From: Treponema sp. | GTDB taxonomy: Bacteria; Spirochaetota; Spirochaetia; Treponematales; Breznakiellaceae | Direction of reading: 5' to 3' | DNA length: 5,971 nt | Assembly: GCA_031283905.1 (NCBI GenBank) | Contig: JAITAW010000207.1 | Coordinates: forward strand, 1 to 5,971 | Shown here: positions 1-5,351 of the stretch, piece after piece | How the letters are laid out: every line of letters starts with the position of its first letter | How positions within the stretch are numbered: the first letter of the stretch is position 1 | The notes under the pieces: model-generated | What the model saw: the letters and a program-made list of their open reading frames with translations, nothing else | Databases searched by the model: none | What the model was told of the DNA's origin: nothing | Program-made: the position numbers and the translations under genes

Positions 1-42
1 CCCTGCCTCTGTCCGCTTCCCCTTGGCTAAAACTGTTCAACG

Positions 43-87
43 AAAGCCTTGCCCTGCTTTGGGCATGGGGCATTTCCCCAAGGCTTT
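43..87. repeat. Inverted-repeat cluster that folds as a three-way junction
   Basis: AAAGCCTT (43-50) and AAGGCTTT (80-87) form a perfect 8-bp outer stem. Inside it, GCCC (51-54) pairs with GGGC (61-64) around a 6-nt loop, and GGGG (67-70) pairs with CCCC (76-79) around a 5-nt loop. Only two unpaired bases (65-66) separate the two inner hairpins, so every other base outside the loops is paired. It lies about 90 bp beyond the HU-related gene, and no gene was recognised around it. It could be a structured RNA, a protein-binding palindrome or a small mobile repeat. The sequence alone does not decide. Confidence 0.4.
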
Positions 88-172
88 AGCGCTGTATTCT
101 TTTGCCAATTCCGCCTGAAAATGCCCTGTTAAGACGATGGTACTGTTACACCGGTTCATTTAATTTCCCCGT

Positions 173-196
173 AAAACGCCGGTATTTACGCCGGCG
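173..196 (-). terminator. Candidate intrinsic terminator of the HU-related gene
   Basis: Read on the minus strand, CGCCGG (191-196) pairs with CCGGCG (177-182) around an 8-nt loop. The loop contains the gene's TAA stop codon. The stem is followed by TTTT (173-176). The six-pair all-GC stem and short T-run fit a rho-independent terminator, although the T-run is short and the hairpin overlaps the end of the coding sequence. Confidence 0.5.
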
Positions 197-590
197 GCGT
201 TTCCGGCGTTCCCGCCAAGACTTCAAAAGCGATGTCCTCAAGGCTCTGTTTGAGGCCGGTGCTTGGTAAAAAGACCAATTTCACGCCCTTAACGTGGCGG
301 GCCTTAAGTTCTTCAGGTGTTGCTGCGCCTTCACTGGAAACAGATATACGGAAGGAGCCGAAACCTTCAAGGTTCACCAACTGCCCCAGTTTGAGGAATG
401 TCGGCAAAACCTCCACCAAATTGGAAAGAACGCTCTGCACGTCTCCCAAAGAAAGGGCGGAACGTCCCTTGATTTCCTTTGCGATTGCCTGAATTCCCAC
501 AGTTCCCGATTTTTTCTGGGTGAAATACCATTTTGCCTGGGTCATATCCTGTGGGTTTTTCCGCAGGACTTTTCGTAGCCAAAGGGCCAT
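186..590 (-). CDS. HU-related DNA-binding protein
   Basis: This is a 134-residue protein of the HU-related ('histone-like, putative') family, known mainly from Bacteroidetes and Treponema. Such proteins are expected to bind and bend DNA as dimers in the nucleoid. Visible family features are an N-terminal extension ending in KWYFTQKKSGTV (about 19-30), a helical region with AIAKEIKGRSALSLGDVQSVLSNL (about 35-58), the LVNLEGFGSFRISVSSEG core of the beta-arm (about 71-88), and KGVKLVFLPS near the C-terminus. The length is longer than classic HU (about 90 residues) and normal for this subfamily. The ATG start is fixed by GGAGG (596-600) five bases upstream. It is monocistronic as far as visible. 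The AT-rich 21-bp array begins about 80 bp upstream of the start codon. The family call is firm, but the specific role is unknown. Confidence 0.88.
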   Translation of the reverse strand: MALWLRKVLRKNPQDMTQAKWYFTQKKSGTVGIQAIAKEIKGRSALSLGDVQSVLSNLVEVLPTFLKLGQLVNLEGFGSFRISVSSEGAATPEELKARHVKGVKLVFLPSTGLKQSLEDIAFEVLAGTPETPPA

Positions 591-620
591 AAATTCCTCC
601 GTAAGGGGTTAAGATAGGGC

Positions 621-629
621 ATTGTAGCA
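621..629 (-). promoter_or_regulatory. Candidate extended -10 promoter for the HU-related gene
   Basis: On the minus strand the sequence reads TGCTACAAT: a TACAAT -10 hexamer (one mismatch to TATAAT) preceded by the TGn extension. The resulting leader would be roughly 25 nt before the ATG at 590, which leaves room for the GGAGG site. No good -35 hexamer is present, as is often true of extended -10 promoters. Confidence 0.4.
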
Positions 630-668
630 CATAGTTCATTCATGTATGGCACAGGGATACGATAAAAA

Positions 669-940
669 CGGCTAGTTTGCAAAAAACTAAGCGTCCGTTT
701 CAACAAACTAAACATCTATTTATAAAAATTAAACGTTCATTTTTAAAAACCAAACGTCTATTTTAAAGAATTAAACGACCATTTAGAAAAATAAAGCATC
801 CGTTTTAAAAAACTAAACATCTGTTTCAAAACACCAAACAGTTATTCTTTAAATTAAACGTCTATTTTTTAAAATCAAGCATTCAGTTTTGAAAAATGAG
901 CGTCCGTTTTAGAAAAATAAATCTCTGTTTTTGCAAACTG
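669..940. repeat. Array of 13 degenerate 21-bp tandem units
   Basis: Units start at 669, 690, 711, 732, 753, 774, 795, 816, 837, 857, 878, 899 and 920. All are 21 bp except the one at 837, which is 20 bp. The consensus is AACGTCTATTTT followed by AAAAAACTA. The most constant parts are the leading A(A/G)C, the TTT and the AAA-CTA end. Each unit differs from the others by several substitutions, so the array is old. Neither strand carries a long open frame. The period equals two turns of B-DNA, so the T- and A-tracts fall on one face of the helix and the DNA is probably curved. There are no unique spacers, so this is not a CRISPR. The outer ends carry a 12-bp inverted repeat, AGTTTGCAAAAA (674-685 and 928-939). 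Confidence 0.85.
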
Positions 941-1399
941 ACATGGTGGAGATCGCCCGGTTCTTCATGAACTTTACCCAAAAAGAATCCTGCGGCAAGT
1001 GCATCCCCTGCCGGGAAGGAACCAAGCGGATGCTGGAGATTCTGAAACGCATGGTGGAAGGAAAGGGCCGGGATGGAGATATAGAGCTGCTTCTCAGCCT
1101 GGGGGATACGATTTCCAGTACGGCCCTCTGCGGCCTTGGGAAGACCGCGCCCAATCCGGTAATAAGCGCCATCCAGCGGTTCCGTAAGGAATACGAAGCC
1201 CACATCTACGATAAACGCTGCCCTGCAGGAAGCTGTAAGCACCTCGCCCGAATTGGTATTGATAAAGAAACCTGTAAAGGCTGTACCAAAATGCGCCAAG
1301 GCCTGTCCTGTAGGGGCTATTAGCGGTAAGCCTAAGGCCCCCAATGAAATCGATGAACAGAAGTGTATTAAGTGCAGGGCTTGTATCGAGACCTGTCCA
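941..1399 (+). pseudogene. 3' fragment of a HydB/NuoF-like NADH-dependent hydrogenase subunit gene, frameshifted
   Basis: Translation gives the C-terminal part of an HydB/HndC/NuoF-type flavoprotein subunit, which passes electrons between NADH and an iron-only hydrogenase. Recognisable in order are MVEIARFFMNF, the NuoF 4Fe-4S motif ESCGKCIPCREGTKRMLEIL, SLGDTISSTALCGLGKTAPNP, and YDKRCPAGSCKHL. These are followed by a two-cluster ferredoxin domain whose first motif starts CKGCTK. At that point the frame breaks. The run AAAA (1288-1291) has one base too many. After it, frame 2 continues perfectly with CAKACPVGAISGKPKAPNEIDEQKCIKCRACIETCP. The N-terminal FMN/NADH part is absent, and similarity stops just after the second ferredoxin motif at about 1396-1400. 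No start codon or ribosome-binding site suits it. The fragment is bracketed by TGCAAACTG at 932-940 and 1400-1408. It is almost certainly non-functional. Confidence 0.85.
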
Positions 1400-1665
1400 T
1401 GCAAACTGGCAAGGGCAATAGCCCCGTTGGTTGTTATATTGATAATATATTTCCGGTTAAACCGGTCGGCCCATACGCCGCCAAAGGGTGAAATAAAAAA
1501 CATGGGGAGAAACCCGGCAACGGTAAAAAGGGTCATCATGGTTCCCGACTGGGTTTTAAGAGTTATATGCCACATGATCGCGTATTGCACGACCATTGTG
1601 CCGAAAAACGATAAAGCCTGCCCGGTCAGAAATAATAGGGTATTCTTTTTCCAGTGGATGCGCAT
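1400..1665 (-). pseudogene. 5' fragment of an MFS efflux transporter gene (MefA-like), truncated
   Basis: The first roughly 88 codons encode the N-terminus of a major facilitator superfamily drug-efflux-type transporter. Visible are a basic start MRIHWKKN, a first membrane helix (about 10-30, FLTGQALSFFGTMVVQYAIMW), a second helix (about 42-60), and the loop motif FGGVWADRFNRKYIIN, which matches the conserved G-x-x-x-D-R/K motif after helix 2. Similarity continues to about GAIALASL, then the frame runs antisense through the hydrogenase fragment and into the 21-bp array, where no transporter-like sequence remains. About three quarters of a normal 400-residue transporter is missing, so no functional protein is expected. 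The ATG at 1663-1665 has only a poor ribosome-binding site, but a good promoter lies directly upstream. Confidence 0.78.
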
Positions 1666-1673
1666 AGTAGTTC

Positions 1674-1703
1674 TTTATACCGTTTTTATTTTATAAAAGT
1701 CAA
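1674..1703 (-). promoter_or_regulatory. Candidate sigma-70-type promoter of the truncated MFS gene
   Basis: On the minus strand, TTGACT (1698-1703) and TATAAA (1674-1679) are separated by 18 bp. Only eight bases lie between the -10 hexamer and the ATG at 1665, so transcription would start at or almost at the start codon and give a leaderless or nearly leaderless message. If active, it would transcribe antisense to the hydrogenase fragment and on through the array towards the HU-related gene. Confidence 0.4.
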
Positions 1704-1862
1704 TAGGAGAAAATTTCAGGCCCCATGGAGGGCGCCTGCGGCGGCTTATTCGGGGCAAAAAAATTTCGCAACGGAGTGGGCCACCCTGCACAACACTGTG
1801 CGGTCGCTCTGCACAATACGCCGCGCTTGAAGTACGCCGTAGTTTAGTAACAGGCTTGCCGC
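1704..1862 (-). other. Intergenic block resembling decayed coding sequence
   Basis: No gene is recognised. In the frame of the upstream glycosylase gene, directly after its stop codon, 38 further sense codons follow on the minus strand before TAA (1746-1748). They end in VLCRVAHSVAKFFCPE. Removing one base from the seven-base run at 1757-1763 extends this to AKFFAPNKPPQAPSMGPEIF and on to a stop near 1700. The block also has a near-repeat: CTGCACAACAC (1786-1796) and CTGCACAATAC (1809-1819). It may be a dispersed repeat or the relic of a small gene. No ribosome-binding site or start supports present translation. Confidence 0.3.
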
Positions 1863-2720
1863 TTATCCTTTAATACGGTACACGCCCTGATGTTCGCATA
1901 CTATCGCATCCTTTTGCAACCCGTCAAGCGCGCGGTACAGTTCCTGTTTTTGGGCCGCAGTTTTGCGCAACAAGGACTCTATGGTGGAAGCGCCGTCCCG
2001 TGCAAGCGTTCGGACAATGCCTCCTCGAATCTGCCGGAGCGAGCCTTCAAATTTGGATTGTTTTGAATAATGGGCGCTTCTGCGATTCAGATTTACATGC
2101 AGCTTCTTGAGATTCGCCCCATAATCCATGAGCGCCCAATACCAGAGGCGGGGGTCTTTCCTGGTCTTCTCATCAAGAGCGGACTCAAGTATGGAAGAAA
2201 TCTCACGGTCGGAAATGACCGATTCCGATGCGGGGGCATTATAAGAAAAATAGAAAAAAGAGATCACTGCGGACCGGATGTTGGTCTCAATAAAGACGGA
2301 CGGGTAGTTGTAGGCGAAACAGGCTATGGCGCCGGCCGTGTACGCGCCCACCCCTGGCAAAGAACAGAGAATGTCCGGTGTTTCAGGAACATGCCCCGCG
2401 TAATCCCCGGTGATGATACGGGCGCAGTCTTTTAAGAAGCGGCAGCGCCTGTTGTAGCCAAGCCCCACCCATTCGGAGAGGGCTTCTTCCAAAGAAGCGT
2501 TATGCAAGGTTTCCGGCGAGGGCCATCGCAGCATCCATCGCTCAAAATACGGGATCACCCGCTCGGTCTGCGTCTGTTGCAACATAAATTCGGAGACCAG
2601 TACGCCCCACGGCGTCGTATTTTCCCGCCAGGGAAACGTTCTTCCGCATTGCCTATAATACGAATAAACCTCGTCTTTGAATTGTTTGATCTTTTCACTC
2701 TTTTCTTTATCAACCGTCAT
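1863..2720 (-). CDS. MutY-like HhH-GPD DNA glycosylase without an iron-sulfur cluster
   Basis: This is a 285-residue base-excision-repair glycosylase of the MutY/endonuclease III superfamily. Family features are FPWR (29-32), SEFMLQQTQTERVIPYFERW (43-62, with the catalytic-type Glu44), GLGYNRR (86-92), the helix-hairpin-helix LPGVGAYTAGAI (121-132), and the FIETNIR active-site segment (143-149). In that segment Glu145 aligns with the catalytic Asp of classical MutY (D138 in E. coli). The four cysteines of the 4Fe-4S cluster are absent, and the stretch ALMDYGANLKK...NRRSAHYSKQSKFEGS (196-227) takes their place. The C-terminus (about 228-285) looks like a small winged-helix domain. There is no NUDIX-like MutY C-terminal domain. 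I recall this IETNIR/SKFEGS pattern as a recognised MutY-like subfamily. A/G mismatch specificity is likely but not proven. Its ATG overlaps the stop of the preceding gene (ATGA), so translation is probably coupled. Confidence 0.85.
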   Translation of the reverse strand: MTVDKEKSEKIKQFKDEVYSYYRQCGRTFPWRENTTPWGVLVSEFMLQQTQTERVIPYFERWMLRWPSPETLHNASLEEALSEWVGLGYNRRCRFLKDCARIITGDYAGHVPETPDILCSLPGVGAYTAGAIACFAYNYPSVFIETNIRSAVISFFYFSYNAPASESVISDREISSILESALDEKTRKDPRLWYWALMDYGANLKKLHVNLNRRSAHYSKQSKFEGSLRQIRGGIVRTLARDGASTIESLLRKTAAQKQELYRALDGLQKDAIVCEHQGVYRIKG

Positions 2721-4060
2721 AATTTTTCCAGAACCTTCTGCGCCTTTGCCGCGAGAGCGCTGTTTTTCTGATCCGCAAGGTTGCGGACTTCTTCGGTGAG
2801 GGAAGTGAATGTGTTGTTCAGCGCCATGTCAAGGGCGGCTGATTTTTCCATAGCGGAACCGGATGCGAAGAGTCGCGCGGCCAGACTTTCAAGCTTGCCG
2901 CTTTTTGCCCTTGAAAGGATGCCCAGGAAGCCGTTGTAAAGCGCGGTCCTGTGTTTTTTTTGAGCGTCATCCAGCGCGTCGATCACCTGCTGTACATAGG
3001 CGTCCGCATTGTTATTCAGAAGCATTTCGGCAGCCGGAAGCCGCACGTAGTCGGGATTTTTCGGCTCGGAAAACAGCGCGTCAAGCGCGCTCAGCGCATC
3101 TCCGCTACCGATAGCGCCCAAAGCCCTGATCGACGCCTCCCGCACAATTCGCGCATCGTCCTTCTCAGCCCGGTATTTGAGAAAGGGAATCGCGGCGGAC
3201 AGTTTCCGCTCGCCCGCCGCCTTCGCTGCGGCTGCCCGCGTGCGGAAGATCGGATCGCGGAAATTTCCAAGGATCGCCTCGTCAACCCGCTGTCCCGAAA
3301 ACGGCGCCAGAGCCGCAACCGCGGCGGTACGCACCGTAGGCTCGGACGCGGACACCGCGCCGAGAATAGCGTCAAGACCCGCGTTGTCCCCTATCTTGGA
3401 AAGCGCGTCCAGCGCGGCTATGCGCAATGAAGAACTTTGCCCGGTGTCGCCTGCAATACCGGCAAGAAAAGGAACCGCTTTTCCGGATTTAGTTTCCCCC
3501 AATGCGGTCAGAAGCGTTCCATTATTTCCAGCGCCCGGATCGCGGTTGGTGTAGAGATCGATAAGAAATTCCGCGATTTCATCGGGTCCGTCAGAACCGC
3601 CGGACCCGCCGCTGTCCGCGACGCTACCCAGAGCGCGAATCGCCGGACCCAAAACATCAGACGCCCCGTCATCAATGACCGCTTTCAAACCCGAGGCCGC
3701 TCCGGGCGGTTTCACGTTCCCGCAATACTCTATAGCCGCGATAACCACGTCCTGCGGCTCATTCACACGGTTTTCAATGATCGCGACCGCCCGTTCTTCC
3801 AAATCGCCCTTCTGCCTATGACCGAAAAAAGACAACGCCCCGGCGAGGATCTTCCTGTTTTGCGTCGTTTGGGCTATCCGCGCCAGTTCCGCGTCAAGAT
3901 TGTCGTCCTCATACGAAGGGTCTTTCTTTAGGCTTTCAATCAACGCCGCTATTTCGGTTTCCGTCCCGTAACGAATAACATCAAGCCGATCCTGCGATTC
4001 ATCGGGCCACGCGGCAACGGCAATCCAAAAACACAATGAAACGACTGCTAGTGGTTTCAT
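2717..4060 (-). CDS. Exported HEAT-repeat protein of unknown function
   Basis: A 447-residue protein. A signal peptide is visible: MKPLAVVSLCFWIAVAAW, with possible cleavage after AVA or AAW near residues 16-18. The mature part is almost entirely alpha-helical repeats of about 30-38 residues. Typical HEAT helices include RIAALDALSKIGDNAGLDAI (about 213-232), RTAAVAALAPF (244-254), RTRAAAAKAAG (273-283) and REASIRALGAIGSGDALSAL (307-326). A flexible linker rich in Gly, Ser and Asp (about 148-160) interrupts the solenoid. HEAT solenoids usually act as protein-binding scaffolds. The export signal places this one in the periplasm or envelope, but no partner can be named. The start at 4058-4060 is chosen because GGAGG (4068-4072) lies seven bases upstream. 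An in-frame GTG at 4078 would place that site inside the gene. Its stop overlaps the start of the glycosylase gene. Confidence 0.82.
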   Translation of the reverse strand: MKPLAVVSLCFWIAVAAWPDESQDRLDVIRYGTETEIAALIESLKKDPSYEDDNLDAELARIAQTTQNRKILAGALSFFGHRQKGDLEERAVAIIENRVNEPQDVVIAAIEYCGNVKPPGAASGLKAVIDDGASDVLGPAIRALGSVADSGGSGGSDGPDEIAEFLIDLYTNRDPGAGNNGTLLTALGETKSGKAVPFLAGIAGDTGQSSSLRIAALDALSKIGDNAGLDAILGAVSASEPTVRTAAVAALAPFSGQRVDEAILGNFRDPIFRTRAAAAKAAGERKLSAAIPFLKYRAEKDDARIVREASIRALGAIGSGDALSALDALFSEPKNPDYVRLPAAEMLLNNNADAYVQQVIDALDDAQKKHRTALYNGFLGILSRAKSGKLESLAARLFASGSAMEKSAALDMALNNTFTSLTEEVRNLADQKNSALAAKAQKVLEKL

Positions 4061-4081
4061 ACTCAAACCTCCGTTCACAGT

Positions 4082-4116
4082 GTGGAAAAGCGGTTAAACC
4101 CGCCCTGCCTTTCCAC
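4082..4116 (-). promoter_or_regulatory. Stem-loop upstream of the HEAT-repeat gene
   Basis: GTGGAAA (4082-4088) and TTTCCAC (4110-4116) are perfect inverted repeats. The inner CGG/CCG pairs around TTAAAC can extend the stem. It sits ten bases upstream of the GGAGG ribosome-binding site of the HEAT gene, so it may affect translation or mark the 5' end of a separate transcript. There is no T-run, so it is not a clear terminator. Confidence 0.25.
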
Positions 4117-4122
4117 GTAAAT

Positions 4123-4171
4123 CCAAGGGCGCTTTTTCACTATTTGCCGTCCCATACATCGCCGCCCTTGG
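4123..4171 (-). repeat. Long-loop inverted repeat between tgt and the HEAT-repeat gene
   Basis: CCAAGGGCG (4123-4131) and CGCCCTTGG (4163-4171) are a perfect 9-bp inverted repeat with a 31-nt loop, starting 19 bp beyond the tgt stop codon. On the minus strand the second arm is followed by ATTTAC, not a T-run, so it is a poor intrinsic terminator. It may be a structure protecting the tgt transcript end or a weak attenuator within a tgt-HEAT-glycosylase operon. Confidence 0.3.
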
Positions 4172-4189
4172 GCGCGTTTTGGAACAGCA

Positions 4190-5335
4190 TCATATATCAT
4201 TTTCCGTATAGTTTCTCAAGAAGTCCGCCTTAAAAGTCGAAAACCTGCCTTCTTCAATAGCCGTACGGGCGTTTTTCACCAAATCATGCAGAAAATAGAG
4301 GTTATGGTAGCTTGCCAGCATGGAGCAGAGAATTTCCCGCGCCTTGAAAAGATGCCGCAGATATGAGCGGCTGTAGGCGCGGCAGACTTTGCAGGCGCAC
4401 GATGCGTCAAGGGGGGACTGGTCGAATTTGTTGTCGAGCTTTTTCAGGGAAAACGCGCCTGAATGCGTAAAGACGTGCCCGTTCCTGCCCGCCCTGGTCG
4501 GGAAAACGCAGTCGAACATATCAACGCCGTTCTCAATCGCCGCAAGAATGTATTCCGGCGTCCCAATGCCCATGACGTACCGGGGCTTTTCCACAGGCAG
4601 CAGATCCGCAGTAAAGGCGAGGTAGTCAAAGAAAACTTCCTTAGGCTCGCCCACCGAAAGCCCGCCTATGGCGATGCCGGGCGTGCCGGACGCGGCTGTC
4701 AGCGCGGCGCTCTCTTTTCTCAGATCCTCGTAGAAATTCCCCTGCACGATGCCGAATAACGCTCCCTTATAGCCGTTTTCCTGTTGCAAAAGCCATTGCC
4801 GTTTTGCCCTCGCAAGCCATTGCGAGGTTGTCTCAAGCGCGTTAACCGCCTCTTTATAGCCGGTGCCCCACGGACTGCACACGTCAAGCTGCATCTGTAT
4901 ATCGCTGTTAAAAACAGCCTGAATATCAACGATCTTTTCAGGCGTCAAGATATGGTAGGAGCCGTCGATATGGGAGCGGAACTTCACGCCCTCGCCGCTT
5001 ATCTTGCGGAAAGGCGCGAGGGAAAACACCTGAAACCCGCCCGAATCGGTGAGTATATTGCGTTCCCACCGCATAAATGCGTGCAGTCCGCCAGCCGCCC
5101 GTATCACTTCGGTTTCGGGGCGGAGGTAGAGGTGGTACGTATTTGACAAAATGATTTCAAAGCCTATTTCGAGGAGGTCTTCACGGGACATAGCCTTGAC
5201 CGCCGCGTTTGTCCCCACCGGCATAAATACCGGCGTCTTAACGGGTCCATGCGGCAGGATCATCTCGCCGGTACGAGCTGATTTTTCGGTATGATGAATG
5301 GTAAAAAAGCCGCTCACAGTGAGAAAGTATAGCAT
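4190..5335 (-). CDS. tgt: Queuine tRNA-ribosyltransferase (tRNA-guanine transglycosylase)
   Basis: A 381-residue bacterial Tgt, the cytosolic enzyme that replaces guanine-34 in GUN anticodons with preQ1 during queuosine synthesis. Visible features are HHTEKSARTGE at the start, PVFMPVGTNAAVK (35-47), DSGGFQVFSL with the general-base Asp97, GIVQG (195-199), GIAIGGLSVGE (220-230), and MFDCVFPTRAGRNG with the nucleophile Asp275. The structural zinc site is C313, C315, C318 and H344 in the pattern CACKVC...YH. The length is normal. One oddity is LDVC (150-153) where most bacterial enzymes read DEC. The ATG at 5333-5335 gives a slightly long N-terminus. Its ribosome-binding site is weak (GGGA), and a GTG at 5315-5317 is an alternative. 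No preQ1 riboswitch was seen upstream, and IS debris ends close to the start codon. The HEAT and glycosylase genes follow on the same strand after a 129-bp gap. Confidence 0.95.
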   Translation of the reverse strand: MLYFLTVSGFFTIHHTEKSARTGEMILPHGPVKTPVFMPVGTNAAVKAMSREDLLEIGFEIILSNTYHLYLRPETEVIRAAGGLHAFMRWERNILTDSGGFQVFSLAPFRKISGEGVKFRSHIDGSYHILTPEKIVDIQAVFNSDIQMQLDVCSPWGTGYKEAVNALETTSQWLARAKRQWLLQQENGYKGALFGIVQGNFYEDLRKESAALTAASGTPGIAIGGLSVGEPKEVFFDYLAFTADLLPVEKPRYVMGIGTPEYILAAIENGVDMFDCVFPTRAGRNGHVFTHSGAFSLKKLDNKFDQSPLDASCACKVCRAYSRSYLRHLFKAREILCSMLASYHNLYFLHDLVKNARTAIEEGRFSTFKADFLRNYTENDI

Positions 5336-5351
5336 GGTTTCCCGGGTTTTA

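Noticed and set aside
669..940. CRISPR array
   Set aside because: The repeats are contiguous 21-bp units with no unique spacers, and there are no cas genes nearby.
883..1665. A 260-codon minus-strand frame
   Set aside because: Only the first roughly 88 codons resemble an MFS transporter. The rest is antisense to the hydrogenase fragment and runs into the repeat array, so it is a chance fusion and not a single protein.
1253..1696. A 147-codon plus-strand frame
   Set aside because: The ferredoxin part belongs to the frameshifted hydrogenase fragment. The remainder is antisense to the MFS fragment.
1718..1739. Imperfect palindrome CAGGCCCC...GGGCGCCTG as terminator of the glycosylase gene
   Set aside because: It has a bulged stem, lies over 120 bp from the stop codon and is followed only by AAATTTT, so the support is too weak.
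2951..3931. Several long plus-strand frames opposite the HEAT-repeat gene
   Set aside because: They are shadows of a GC-rich, alanine-rich gene, with Arg-rich low-complexity translations and no ribosome-binding sites.
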